From Solibacillus palustris (GTDB lineage: Bacteria > Bacillota > Bacilli > Bacillales_A > Planococcaceae), in NCBI RefSeq assembly GCF_022549215.1, contig NZ_JAKZFC010000005.1, positions 186,001 to 250,000 of the forward strand: a stretch of DNA of 64,000 nucleotides. Direction: 5' to 3'. Made by a program: the position numbers and the translations under genes. Of the stretch, positions 44,682 through 54,058 are shown piece by piece. Below the pieces are notes generated by a model that had not been told where the DNA came from, did no database searches, and worked only from the letters and a program-made list of their open reading frames with translations. The stretch's first letter is position 1; every line of letters begins with the position of its first letter.

Positions 44682-47066
44682 GTGTCTTACAACATTCAAA
44701 AAGTAGCGGTTTTAGGTTCAGGGGTTATGGGTTCAGGTATTGCAGCACATTTAGCAAACATCGGTATTCCTACATTATTATTAGATATCGCGCCAAAAGA
44801 GCTTACGAAAGAAGAAGAGGCTAAGGGTTTAACGCTTGATTCGAAAGCAGTAAAAAATCGTTTCGTTAATTCGGCTATGCAAAAATTACTAAAGCAAAAG
44901 CCAGCACCACTTTCTACGAAAAAAAATCTAGCCTTAATTACACCAGGTAACTTTGACGATGATTTAGATAAATTAAAAGATGTCGATTGGATTATCGAAG
45001 TTATCGTAGAAAAATTAGACATAAAAAAAGGGTTATTCGAAAAGATTGATGCAGTTCGTAAACAAGGCACAATCATTTCATCAAATACATCAGGGGTAAG
45101 CATTAACGCGATGGCGGAAGGGCGTTCAGAAGATTTCCAAGCACATTTTCTTGGCACACATTTCTTCAACCCGCCACGTTATTTAAAATTACTAGAAGTG
45201 ATTCCGTCAAATACGACAAAGCCAGAAGTAGTCGAATTTATGCAAGCATTTGGTGAAGATGTACTTGGTAAAGGGGTCGTAATTGCCAAAGATACACCAA
45301 ACTTTATCGCCAACCGAATCGGTACGTACGGTTTAATCGTGACGATGAACGAAATGATCGCACGCAACTACTCAGTAGGTGAAGTGGATTCAGTAACAGG
45401 TCCAATTATTGGTCGTCCAAAATCAGCAACATTCCGTACGCTAGATGTAGTTGGTTTAGATACATTTGCACACGTTGCCAAAAATGTATACGACCATACG
45501 ACAGGTGCGGAACAGCAAGTATTTGATGAATCACCGATCTTAAATAAAATGATTACAAATGGTTGGTTAGGCGCGAAATCAGGTCAAGGCTTCTTCAAAA
45601 AAGAAGGCAAAAACATTTTAGAGCTAAACTTATCAACATTTGAATATGAGCCAGCGAAAAAGCTCGTTGCGCCATCACTTGAAATGGCGAAGCAGGCAAA
45701 AGGTCCAGGCGGCAAATTAAAAACGTTAATTTATGCAAAAGACCGTGTTGGCGAATTATTATGGAATTCATTTGCACCAACATTAATTTACTCTGCACAG
45801 CTAACAGGTGAAATTGCAGACGATATCGTAGCAATCGATAATGCCATGAAATGGGGCTTCGGCTGGGCACAAGGTCCATTCGAAATGTGGGATGCAATCG
45901 GTGTAGAAAAATCAGTCGAAAAAATGAAAGAAGAAGGCTATGAGATTCCTGCATTTGTAACAGGATTACTAGATAAAGAGCTAACAACTTTCTATTCAGA
46001 AATTGAAGGCGACCTAGCATATTACAACGGCACAGAGTACGTAAAAGTACCAGTAAATGAAAAGGCAATCGACTTAAAGCGCTACAAGAAAAAGCATGGA
46101 GTTATTAAATCTAATTCAGGTGCAAGCCTAATCGATTTAGGCGATGGTATTGCCTTACTTGAATTCCACTCAAAATCAAATGCAATCGGTTTAGATATCG
46201 TGCAAATGATTAACTTCTCGATTGATGAGGTTGAGAAAAATTACAAAGGGCTTGTCATCGGGAACCAAGGCAAAAACTTCTGTGTAGGAGCCAACCTTGC
46301 GATGATTTTAATGGAAGCACAAGACGATAACATTTTCGAACTTGATTTCGTTATTAAGTCATTCCAACAAGCAATGCGCCGTATTAAGTACGCAACAAAG
46401 CCAGTTGTTGCAGCACCATTCCAAATGGCTTTAGGTGGTGGTGCGGAAGTATGTTTACCTGCTGCTCACATTCAAGCATCTGCTGAAACGTATATGGGAC
46501 TTGTTGAAGTAGGGGTCGGTTTAATCCCAGGCGGTGGCGGTAATATCGGACTATATGAAAAATTCATTAAAGGCTTACCAAATGGCGTAGAAATAGACTA
46601 CCAAAATATCGCGAATAAAGTATTTGAAACAATTGCATTGGCAAAAGTTTCAACATCAGGCGAAGAAGCGCGTGAAAATAACTTCTTAGACTTTGCAGAT
46701 GGAATTTCGGTAAACCCAGATCACTTAATTTATGACGCAAAACAAGCAGCGTTAGCATTAGCGGATGCAGGCTACACAGCTCCTGTGAAAAAGCCTGTGA
46801 AAGTAGTGGGCGCACCAGGTTATGCGACATTATTATTAGGCGCTCAAGGTATGTTCGATTCAGGCTTTATTTCAGAGCATGATCTAAAAATTGCGAAAAA
46901 GCTTGCCTATGTCATCGCGGGCGGAAAAGTGCCATACGGAACAGAAGTAACTGAAGAATACCTATTAAACTTAGAAAAACAAGCATTTTTAGAACTAGTT
47001 GCAGACCAAAAATCACAAATGCGTATGCAGCACATGCTCGTAAAAGGAAAGCCGTTGCGTAACTAA
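44682..47066 (+). CDS. fadN: 3-Hydroxyacyl-CoA dehydrogenase / enoyl-CoA hydratase FadN
   Basis: A 794-aa bifunctional beta-oxidation enzyme. The start is the GTG at 44682 behind GAAGGGGG; the frame continues 12 codons upstream into the FadR box and is not translated. NAD-binding Rossmann (VAVLGSGVMGSGIAAHLAN) and the HFFNPPRYLKLLEV motif are at ~10-180, the dehydrogenase C-terminal domain at ~190-430, and a crotonase domain at ~480-700 (GNQGKNFCVGANL, GLIPGGGG). It is very close in length and order to B. subtilis FadN (YusL). First gene of fadNAE. Confidence 0.97.
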   Translation: MSYNIQKVAVLGSGVMGSGIAAHLANIGIPTLLLDIAPKELTKEEEAKGLTLDSKAVKNRFVNSAMQKLLKQKPAPLSTKKNLALITPGNFDDDLDKLKDVDWIIEVIVEKLDIKKGLFEKIDAVRKQGTIISSNTSGVSINAMAEGRSEDFQAHFLGTHFFNPPRYLKLLEVIPSNTTKPEVVEFMQAFGEDVLGKGVVIAKDTPNFIANRIGTYGLIVTMNEMIARNYSVGEVDSVTGPIIGRPKSATFRTLDVVGLDTFAHVAKNVYDHTTGAEQQVFDESPILNKMITNGWLGAKSGQGFFKKEGKNILELNLSTFEYEPAKKLVAPSLEMAKQAKGPGGKLKTLIYAKDRVGELLWNSFAPTLIYSAQLTGEIADDIVAIDNAMKWGFGWAQGPFEMWDAIGVEKSVEKMKEEGYEIPAFVTGLLDKELTTFYSEIEGDLAYYNGTEYVKVPVNEKAIDLKRYKKKHGVIKSNSGASLIDLGDGIALLEFHSKSNAIGLDIVQMINFSIDEVEKNYKGLVIGNQGKNFCVGANLAMILMEAQDDNIFELDFVIKSFQQAMRRIKYATKPVVAAPFQMALGGGAEVCLPAAHIQASAETYMGLVEVGVGLIPGGGGNIGLYEKFIKGLPNGVEIDYQNIANKVFETIALAKVSTSGEEARENNFLDFADGISVNPDHLIYDAKQAALALADAGYTAPVKKPVKVVGAPGYATLLLGAQGMFDSGFISEHDLKIAKKLAYVIAGGKVPYGTEVTEEYLLNLEKQAFLELVADQKSQMRMQHMLVKGKPLRN

Positions 47067-47136
47067 TTAAACGTTCATGAAACTATTTCGCTAGCAAGTT
47101 CTCTCTTGCTAGCAATCACAAGGGGGAAACATCATT

Positions 47137-48309
47137 ATGCGTGAAGCCGTTATTGTTGCAGGTGCACGAACACCAATCGGTCGAGCAAAAAAAGGAACAC
47201 TTGCCAATACTCGTCCAGATGATTTTGGTGCAGTAGTAGTAAAAGAAACGTTAAAACGTGCGGGCTATGAAGGTCCAGTTGATGATTTAATTATGGGATG
47301 TGCGATGCCAGAAGCAGAGCAAGGTATGAACGTAGCACGTTTAGTTGGTGCGCTAGCAGGTCTTCCAGATACAACGCCAGCATTAACAGTAAACCGCTTC
47401 TGTTCATCGGGTTTACAAACAATTGCATATGCAGCAGAGCGTATTATGCTTGGTCACGCAAAAGCGATCGTTGCAGGTGGGACAGAATCAATGAGTATGA
47501 TTCCAATGACAGGAAATACCGTTCGTTTAAATCCGAAATTAGCGGAAGAAGCGCCACAGTATTACATTGGTATGGGTCACACAGCAGAAGAAGTAGCAAA
47601 TCGTTACAACGTTAGTCGTGAAGATCAAGATGCTTTCGCGGTACGCTCACATGAATTAGCTGAAAAAGCGATTAAAGAAGGCAAATTCAAAGATGAAATC
47701 GTACCTGTTGAAATTGTTGAATACTATGTGGATGAAAACAATCAATTACAAGAAAAGAAAACGATTTTCGATACAGATGAAGGCGTTCGTCCAGGAACAT
47801 CTGTTGAAGGCTTAGCGAAATTACGTCCAGCATTCAACGTCAAAGGTTCGGTAACAGCTGGTAATGCTTCACAAACATCAGATGGCGCGGCGGCAGTGCT
47901 TGTCATGGATCGTGAAGAGGCAGAAAAGCAAGGCATGAAACCACTTGCCAAATTCCTAGGCTTTGCGGTTGGCGGGGTACCACCGGAAGTAATGGGAATT
48001 GGTCCAATCGTAGCGGTACCGAAAGCGTTAGAAATCGCGGGCATTACACAAGACCAAGTCGATTTATGGGAAATTAATGAAGCATTCGCCTCACAGTCAA
48101 TTCAAGTTGTACGTGAGCTAGGCATCGATATTGATAAAGTTAACGTAAACGGTGGCGCGATTGCTCTTGGGCATCCACTAGGGGCTACAGGTGCTATTCT
48201 TTCAATCAAGCTAATTAACGAACTAAAACGCCGCGGTGGTAAATATGGTGTCGTAACAATGTGTATCGGCGGAGGTATGGGCGCAGCGGGCGTATTTGAA
48301 GTACTGTAA
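47137..48309 (+). CDS. fadA: Acetyl-CoA C-acyltransferase FadA
   Basis: A 390-aa thiolase that cleaves 3-ketoacyl-CoA with CoA in the last step of beta-oxidation. Nucleophilic Cys89 is in NRFCSSG, the His in [16 protein letters not shown], and the second Cys in [10 protein letters not shown]. It is 70 bases after fadN, in the same operon, with ribosome site GGGGG. Cytoplasmic tetramer by family. Confidence 0.97.
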   Translation: MREAVIVAGARTPIGRAKKGTLANTRPDDFGAVVVKETLKRAGYEGPVDDLIMGCAMPEAEQGMNVARLVGALAGLPDTTPALTVNRFCSSGLQTIAYAAERIMLGHAKAIVAGGTESMSMIPMTGNTVRLNPKLAEEAPQYYIGMGHTAEEVANRYNVSREDQDAFAVRSHELAEKAIKEGKFKDEIVPVEIVEYYVDENNQLQEKKTIFDTDEGVRPGTSVEGLAKLRPAFNVKGSVTAGNASQTSDGAAAVLVMDREEAEKQGMKPLAKFLGFAVGGVPPEVMGIGPIVAVPKALEIAGITQDQVDLWEINEAFASQSIQVVRELGIDIDKVNVNGGAIALGHPLGATGAILSIKLINELKRRGGKYGVVTMCIGGGMGAAGVFEVL

Positions 48310-48363
48310 GCGGAACAGGGAACGGAAAAAAATTTCACAGTGGGAAATAAGGAGGAATTTATT

Positions 48364-50145
48364 ATGGAACAAACAACAAACATTATTAAAGGTGGCGGCT
48401 TCTTAATCGAAGACGTAGAAATCGAGCGTGTAATTACACCAGAGGACTTCACTGACGAGCAAAAAATGATTGCACAAACAACACAAGAGTATGTGCAAAA
48501 TGAAGTTGTGCCAGTAATTGAAAACTTGGAGCATCACGAGTTTGAGCACTCTGTACGTTTATTAAAAAAAGCAGGAGAGTTAGGTTTATTAGCTGCAGAT
48601 ATACCAGAAGAGTACGAAGGTTTAGGCTTAGACAAAATTTCTTCAGCATTAATTGGTGAAAAAATGTCGCCAGCGGGTGGTTTTTCTATTACGCACGGTG
48701 CACACGTTGGTATTGGTTCTTTACCAATCGTATTATTCGGTAACCACGAGCAAAAAACACAATACTTACCGAAGTTGGCATCAGGTGAGTTAATCGCTGC
48801 TTACGCGTTAACAGAGCCAGGTTCAGGATCAGACGCATTAGGTGCGAAAACGACGGCAAAATTAAATGAAGCAGGCACTCACTACATTTTAAATGGTGAA
48901 AAACAATGGATTACAAATGCAGGCTTTGCAGATGTATTTGTAGTATACGCAAAAATCGATGGCGATAAATTTACAGCGTTTATCGTAGAACGCACATACC
49001 AAGGGGTTTCTGTTGGTCCAGAAGAGAAGAAAATGGGGATTAAATCATCTTCTACACGTACATTAATTTTAGAAGATGCTGAGGTGCCAGTAGAAAACGT
49101 ACTAGGTGAAATTGGTCGTGGTCACGTAATCGCATTCAACATCTTAAATATCGGACGTTATAAATTAGGAGTAGGTACTGTAGGAGCTTCAAAACGTGCA
49201 TTTGAGCTTGCAGTAGCGTACACAAACCAACGTCAACAATTCAAAACAAAATTATCAGATTTCAACTTAACGAAAGAAAAAATTGCAACGATGGCATCTC
49301 ATATTTATGCCTCTGAGTCATTAAACTATCGTACAGTTGGTTACTTCGAGGACCGTTTAAGTCAGTTATCTGAAGTAGAGCAAAAAGACGGTAAAGCAAT
49401 CGCAGGTGCTATCGCAGAATATGCAATCGAATGTTCAATCGCAAAAGTATTCGGCTCTGAAACATTAGATTATGTAGCAGACGAGGCAGTGCAATTACAC
49501 GGTGGCTACGGCTTCATGGCAGAGTACGAAGTAGAGCGAATTTACCGCGATTCTCGTATTAACCGTATTTTCGAAGGTACAAACGAAATCAACCGTATGA
49601 TCGTGCCAGGCACATTCATGAAAAAAGCATTAAAAGGCGAGTTACCGTTATTACAAGTAGCACAAGAGCTACAAAACGAGCTATTAATGTTAATGCCTGA
49701 AGAAATTGGCAATGAAGCATTAGAGCAAGAGAAATATTTAGTGAAAAACGCGAAAAAAATTGCGGTACTTGCAGCAGGTGCAGCAGCTCAGCGCTTCGGA
49801 GCAAAATTAGATGCAGAGCAAGAAGTTCTTGTAAACATCGCTAACATTGCAAACCAACTATACGCAATGGAATCAGCTGTTATTCGTACGCAAAAAGCAA
49901 TTGCACGTGACGGTGAAGAAAAAGCAGCACAAAAAATTCTCTACACTCAAATTTTCTGCCAAGAAGCATTTGCAGAAATCGAAAAAGAAGCAAAAGAAAC
50001 GTTAATCGCATCAGTTGAAGGTGACAATGCACGTTTGATTCTTTCAGCGTTACGTAAGTTAACACGTAACAACCCATACAACTTAATTCTGAAAAAACGC
50101 CAAGCTTCAGTGAAGTTAATCGAAGCTGAAAAGTTTGTCGTTTAA
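48364..50145 (+). CDS. fadE: Acyl-CoA dehydrogenase FadE
   Basis: A 593-aa FAD enzyme that introduces the first double bond in fatty acyl-CoA. The start is the ATG at 48364 behind AAGGAGG. The acyl-CoA dehydrogenase core (~40-430) has YALTEPGSGSDA, WITNAGFAD, QLHGGYGF and the catalytic Glu region RIYRDSRINRIFEGTNEI. An extra C-terminal helical domain (~440-593) is shared with B. subtilis FadE (YusJ). Electrons go to EtfAB. It is the last gene of fadNAE. Confidence 0.96.
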   Translation: MEQTTNIIKGGGFLIEDVEIERVITPEDFTDEQKMIAQTTQEYVQNEVVPVIENLEHHEFEHSVRLLKKAGELGLLAADIPEEYEGLGLDKISSALIGEKMSPAGGFSITHGAHVGIGSLPIVLFGNHEQKTQYLPKLASGELIAAYALTEPGSGSDALGAKTTAKLNEAGTHYILNGEKQWITNAGFADVFVVYAKIDGDKFTAFIVERTYQGVSVGPEEKKMGIKSSSTRTLILEDAEVPVENVLGEIGRGHVIAFNILNIGRYKLGVGTVGASKRAFELAVAYTNQRQQFKTKLSDFNLTKEKIATMASHIYASESLNYRTVGYFEDRLSQLSEVEQKDGKAIAGAIAEYAIECSIAKVFGSETLDYVADEAVQLHGGYGFMAEYEVERIYRDSRINRIFEGTNEINRMIVPGTFMKKALKGELPLLQVAQELQNELLMLMPEEIGNEALEQEKYLVKNAKKIAVLAAGAAAQRFGAKLDAEQEVLVNIANIANQLYAMESAVIRTQKAIARDGEEKAAQKILYTQIFCQEAFAEIEKEAKETLIASVEGDNARLILSALRKLTRNNPYNLILKKRQASVKLIEAEKFVV

Positions 50146-50157
50146 TCGGTTAAGACA

Positions 50158-50193
50158 AACGAGATGTGGACTCGGCGTCCCGCATCTCGTTTT
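50158..50193 (+). terminator. Rho-independent terminator of fadNAE
   Basis: AAACGAGATG and CATCTCGTTTT form the stem with an inner GGAC/GTCC pairing, and T4 follows. Confidence 0.85.
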
Positions 50194-50285
50194 AATGTAG
50201 ATTTATTTCAATAGAATTTCGCTCGATTTGTTATTATATTTCGATTACAATAGAAAAAATTGAACTATACTAAGGGAGCGGAAAA

Positions 50286-50642
50286 ATGACAATTCAATTT
50301 ATTAACTACCCAAATTGTACAACCTGTAAAAAAGCACAAAAATGGTTAGATGAAAACGGTATTGCCTATGAAAATATTCACATCGTTGAACAAACGCCTT
50401 CTAAAGAACAGTTAAAGGCATATTATGAAGCAAGTGGTCTGCCCTTAAAGAAATTTTTTAACATATCAGGCATGAAGTACCGTGAATTAGAGTTGAAAGA
50501 CAAATTACCAACAATGTCTGAAGACGAGCAATTAGCACTATTAGGATCAGATGGCATGTTAATTAAACGTCCACTCGTAACAGATGGAAAAAAATTAACA
50601 TTAGGATTTAAGGAGTCTGACTTCTTGGAAACTTGGAAATAA
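50286..50642 (+). CDS. ArsC/Spx-family protein, YusI-like
   Basis: A 118-aa thioredoxin-like fold protein with CTTC at Cys11/Cys14 (YPNCTTCKKAQKWLD) and KRPLVTDGKKLTLGF near the end, both typical of the Spx/ArsC family. In B. subtilis yusI occupies the same place between fadE and gcvH. It lacks the RNA polymerase-binding features that would make it Spx, and an arsenate reductase activity is not established. The ATG follows AAGGGAG. Confidence 0.85.
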   Translation: MTIQFINYPNCTTCKKAQKWLDENGIAYENIHIVEQTPSKEQLKAYYEASGLPLKKFFNISGMKYRELELKDKLPTMSEDEQLALLGSDGMLIKRPLVTDGKKLTLGFKESDFLETWK

Positions 50643-50722
50643 CCGTGGAATATCATTGAATTTCCGAACGAAATATGGCAAAATGAACTTGAATATACTA
50701 CATATTACTTGGAGGTTTTCTC

Positions 50723-51103
50723 ATGAGCACACCAAAAGAATTAAGTTATACAAAAGAGCACGAGTGGATTAAAGTTGAAGGAAACAAAGCAACAATCGGT
50801 ATTACAGACTTCGCACAATCTGAATTAGGCGACATCGTATTCGTTGAGCTACCAGAAGTAGGCGACGAAATCGCTAAAGATCAACCATTCGGTAGTGTGG
50901 AATCAGTAAAAACAGTTTCTGAACTTTACGCACCAGTGTCAGGTACAGTTGTTGCAGTAAATGAAGAATTATCAGATAACCCAGAATTCGTTAACGAATC
51001 TCCATACGGTACAGCTTGGATGATTACAGTTGAGCTTTCTAATGAAGCTGAAGTTGAAGAATTAATGGATGCAGATGCATACGCTGAATTAATCGAGCAA
51101 TAA
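50723..51103 (+). CDS. gcvH: Glycine cleavage system H protein GcvH
   Basis: A 126-aa lipoyl carrier. The lipoylated Lys63 sits in [12 protein letters not shown], the standard motif. In Bacillales GcvH also serves as the central lipoyl relay for other lipoate enzymes. The gene order next to yusI and yusF matches B. subtilis, where gcvH is likewise separated from the gcvT-PA-PB operon. The ATG follows TTGGAGG. It ends at a terminator. Confidence 0.97.
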   Translation: MSTPKELSYTKEHEWIKVEGNKATIGITDFAQSELGDIVFVELPEVGDEIAKDQPFGSVESVKTVSELYAPVSGTVVAVNEELSDNPEFVNESPYGTAWMITVELSNEAEVEELMDADAYAELIEQ

Positions 51104-51109
51104 TATTTT

Positions 51110-51148
51110 AACGTCGAAACCTAGTATGTTTAGGTTTTGGCGTTTTTT
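51110..51148 (+). terminator. Rho-independent terminator of gcvH
   Basis: AACGTCGAAACCT and AGGTTTTGGCGTTTTTT form the stem with a short loop and T6. Confidence 0.85.
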
Positions 51149-51175
51149 GGTTATTAAACTATGGGAGGTGCTTTC

Positions 51176-51496
51176 ATGGGAAAATGTATCATAGTAGAAG
51201 GACGTGCAGATAAGTTAAGAATCGAGCCTATTTTAGCAGAGAATGTGACAATTCTTTGTACGAACGGCACAATCAGCGAAGTCGATTTAATTGATTTATT
51301 AGCAGCTTACGAGCAAGATGAAATTGTGACATTTTTTGACGCGGATAAAAATGGAGAAAAATTACGAAAGCTCATGAATCGGGTATATCCAGAAGCGCAA
51401 CAATTTATTATTCCGCAACAGTACAATGAAGTTGAAAAAACACCAATCGTAATATTACGCGATTTATTACAACAGGCAAAATTTTTAGTAAGATAG
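51176..51496 (+). CDS. Toprim domain protein, YusF-like
   Basis: 106 aa, with ATG at 51176 behind GGGAGGTG. It consists of a single Toprim fold: the Glu in IIVEGRADK and the Asp pair in FFDADKNGEKL are the metal-binding residues also found in topoisomerases, primases and RNase M5. B. subtilis YusF has the same size and position. The function is unknown; RNase M5-like RNA cleavage is possible. yusE follows after 13 bases. Confidence 0.88.
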   Translation: MGKCIIVEGRADKLRIEPILAENVTILCTNGTISEVDLIDLLAAYEQDEIVTFFDADKNGEKLRKLMNRVYPEAQQFIIPQQYNEVEKTPIVILRDLLQQAKFLVR

Positions 51497-51509
51497 GAAT
51501 GACATTACG

Positions 51510-51812
51510 ATGGAACAATGGACAAGAAGCCAATGGGAGCAAAGCGTGCAGCAACATAAAAAAAGCGCACTTTTTATCTATACCCCTATGTGTGGGACAT
51601 GTGATGTGGCCAAAAGAATTTTAAATGTAATTGAGGAATTACTACCAGATTTACCGATTGGAATGGCAAATATCAATTATTTAGAGAACCTCGCAATAGA
51701 TCTGAAAATTGAAAGTGTTCCTTGCTTACTTGTTTCTAATAATGGACAATTACAGGAAAAAATTTATGCTTTTCAATCCGTACCATTTTTGTATGAAATA
51801 TTAAAAAAGTAA
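51510..51812 (+). CDS. Thioredoxin-like protein, YusE-like
   Basis: A 100-aa thioredoxin fold with active site TPMCGTCDVAKR (CGTC, near residues 28-31) and cis-Pro in ESVPCLLV. It follows yusF by 13 bases, as in B. subtilis, and is probably in the same transcript. Likely a disulfide reductase in the cytoplasm. Confidence 0.88.
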   Translation: MEQWTRSQWEQSVQQHKKSALFIYTPMCGTCDVAKRILNVIEELLPDLPIGMANINYLENLAIDLKIESVPCLLVSNNGQLQEKIYAFQSVPFLYEILKK

Positions 51813-51871
51813 TTGACGAACAATTATTAGCATGTTAAAGTAACACTCATACAAAACAAACTTAATAGCGT

Positions 51872-52036
51872 TACTCTTATAAAGAGTGGTGGAGGGAAGT
51901 GCCCTATGAAGCCCGGCAACCAGCAATTATTGCAAAGGTGCCAATTCACACAAAGATTATCTTTGAAAGATGAGAGAACGGTTCAACGTATAAATTTGCG
52001 AAACCTTTCTACTTGTCGTGGTAGAAAGGTTTTTTG
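51872..52036 (+). ncRNA. SAM-I riboswitch (S-box) with terminator, upstream of metNPQ
   Basis: The aptamer shows the conserved CTCTTATAAAGAGTGG opening helix, the GGTGGAGGGA core, GCCCTATGAAGCCCGGCAACC, and the closing GATGAGAG, all in order. A terminator follows: AAACCTTTCTAC (52001-52012) pairs with GTAGAAAGGTTTTTT (52021-52035). Binding of S-adenosylmethionine should favour the terminator and switch off the methionine importer genes that begin at 52118. Confidence 0.97.
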
Positions 52037-52117
52037 TTTGTTCTAAGAGGCGAATAAGCAAAAAAGCGATTATTGAACATAACGAATAGGTTATTTCAAG
52101 TTAAAGGAGTTCAAGCG

Positions 52118-53146
52118 ATGATTGATATACAAAACATAACGAAAGTTTATAAAACAAAAAACGGCGAACTAACTGCCGTCAACGATGTAAACTTGTCAAT
52201 TAATAAAGGTGAAATTTTCGGAATTATTGGATATAGTGGGGCCGGTAAAAGTACGATGATTCGCTTATTAAACGGTTTAGAAAAGCCAACAACTGGCTCG
52301 GTTATTGTCAATGGACAAGATATTGCGAAAGCGTCAGGTAATGAGTTACGTTCAGCTCGCCAAAAGATCAGCATGATTTTCCAACACTTTAATTTACTTT
52401 GGTCACGTACGGTTGAGGAAAACATTGCGTTCCCACTTGAAATTGCAGGTGTACCGAAGGCCAAGCGTGCACAGCGCGTAGAGGAATTAATCGAACTAGT
52501 TGGTTTAAAGGGGCGCGGTAAAGCGTATCCGTCACAATTATCGGGTGGTCAAAAGCAGCGTGTCGGCATTGCCCGCGCATTAGCAAACAATCCAGAAGTA
52601 TTACTTTGTGATGAAGCAACATCTGCACTAGACCCAGAAACAACGGAATCGATTTTACAGTTACTGCTAGACATTAATAAGCAAATCGGGTTAACAATTG
52701 TTCTGATTACGCACGAAATGCACGTTATCCGTAAAATTTGTAACCGTGTCGCAGTTATGGAAGCTGGTAAAGTAGTAGAGCAAGGGGACGTATTACGAGT
52801 GTTCCAACATCCACAAGCACCGATTACGAAAAACTTCGTATCGAAAGCTGCTGGTGAAACGCAAGAAACACAAGCATCGCTAGAGCAAATTTTAACGAAT
52901 TATCCATCAGGAAAAATTGTGAAATTGACATTTGCTGGAGCTACAACAGAGCAACCGGTCATCTCCCAAATTATTAAGCAATTCGATGTTGTCATTAATA
53001 TTGTACATGGCAAAATTTCAACTACAACGGGCGGTTCACTTGGTACATTGTTTGTCCATATTGATGGTGACAAGCAGCAAATACAACAGGCACTCCAATT
53101 TTTAAAACAGCATGAAATACAAATGGAGGTGATTGAGCATGATTAA
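52118..53146 (+). CDS. metN: Methionine ABC transporter ATP-binding protein MetN
   Basis: A 342-aa ATPase of the MetNPQ importer. The start is the ATG at 52118 behind AAAGGAG. Walker A is GYSGAGKST at ~38-46, signature LSGGQKQR, Walker B VLLCDEATSALDP, and H-loop ITHEMHV. The C-terminal ~90 residues are the NIL/ACT-like domain that binds methionine for trans-inhibition. It overlaps metP by 8 bases. Expression is controlled by the upstream SAM riboswitch. Confidence 0.96.
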   Translation: MIDIQNITKVYKTKNGELTAVNDVNLSINKGEIFGIIGYSGAGKSTMIRLLNGLEKPTTGSVIVNGQDIAKASGNELRSARQKISMIFQHFNLLWSRTVEENIAFPLEIAGVPKAKRAQRVEELIELVGLKGRGKAYPSQLSGGQKQRVGIARALANNPEVLLCDEATSALDPETTESILQLLLDINKQIGLTIVLITHEMHVIRKICNRVAVMEAGKVVEQGDVLRVFQHPQAPITKNFVSKAAGETQETQASLEQILTNYPSGKIVKLTFAGATTEQPVISQIIKQFDVVINIVHGKISTTTGGSLGTLFVHIDGDKQQIQQALQFLKQHEIQMEVIEHD

Positions 53147-53807
53147 TCAATTATTTCCGAATGTAAATTGGGACAAAATGCTCGAAGCCACATACGAAAC
53201 ATTGTATATGACAACAGTCGCAACGGCAGTGACATTCGTATTGGGTATTTTAATCGGGATTGTCTTATTTTTAACAAGCGACAATCAACTATGGGCTAAT
53301 AAAATCGTCCACTTTTTAACGGGATCTATCGTTAATATTTTCCGTTCGATTCCATTTATCGTGCTAATTATTTTATTAATTCCTTTCACGAAGTTTTTAC
53401 TAGGAACAATTCGTGGTGCCAATGCAGCATTACCGGCTTTAATTATTGGGGCCGCACCGTTTTATGCGCGCATGGTATTAATTGCGCTACGTGAAATTGA
53501 TAAAGGTGTTATCGAAGCGGCTCGTTCAATGGGTGCGAAAGTGTCAACAATCATATGGAAAGTACTAATTCCAGAAAGCTTACCGGCGCTTATTTCAGGG
53601 ATAACAGTAACAGCGGTAGCACTTGTAGGCTATACAGCGATGGCTGGTATTATCGGTGCAGGTGGTCTTGGAAACTTAGCCTTCCTTGATGGTTTCTCTC
53701 GTAATCGTACAGACGTTACATTTATGGCGACCATTATTATATTAATCATTGTATTTATTATTCAAATTATTGGTGATAGCATTACAACAAAAATTGATAA
53801 ACGATAG
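53139..53807 (+). CDS. metP: Methionine ABC transporter permease MetP
   Basis: 222 aa with five to six membrane helices (MetI family), with EAA loop ALREIDKGVIEAARSMGAK that contacts MetN. The start is the ATG at 53139 within the end of metN, behind GAGGTGA. It forms the translocation channel for methionine (and probably D-methionine and its sulfoxide). Confidence 0.96.
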   Translation: MINQLFPNVNWDKMLEATYETLYMTTVATAVTFVLGILIGIVLFLTSDNQLWANKIVHFLTGSIVNIFRSIPFIVLIILLIPFTKFLLGTIRGANAALPALIIGAAPFYARMVLIALREIDKGVIEAARSMGAKVSTIIWKVLIPESLPALISGITVTAVALVGYTAMAGIIGAGGLGNLAFLDGFSRNRTDVTFMATIIILIIVFIIQIIGDSITTKIDKR

Positions 53808-53870
53808 TTAGTGGCAATTGCGCCGTAATTATATAGCCATTACTTATCGAACAAGCATCTCTTAACTTGA

Positions 53871-53972
53871 TGAATCAAGTTAAGCCTCCGGCGGATGTCA
53901 CAGATTTTTAGAGGAATTTTTCGAGCAAACTCGAAAAAATCTGGACGCAATTACGCCGAGGCGTAATTGATT
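53871..53972. repeat. Structured dispersed repeat, copy B (102 bp), inside the met operon
   Basis: Nearly identical to 6160-6262: same terminal AATCAA/TTGATT repeats, the CGGCGGATGTCACAGATTTTT stretch, the TTTTTCGAG/CTCGAAAAA hairpin and the AATTACGCC-GA-GGCGTAATT hairpin. It lies between metP (ends 53807) and metQ (starts 54059). A small fragment GCAATTGCGCCGTAATT at 53815-53831 resembles its right end. Confidence 0.85.
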
Positions 53973-54058
53973 AAGAGGTGCCTCTGTATAGTGAATATCC
54001 AGAATATAAAAAATGTTCGAAAAGTTTAGGTGAGAAAAAATATAGAATAGAGGAAAAA

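Noticed and set aside
50286-50642. Spx global regulator
   Set aside because: The product has CTTC rather than the CxxC context and RNA polymerase alpha-binding residues of Spx, and gene order identifies it as YusI-like.
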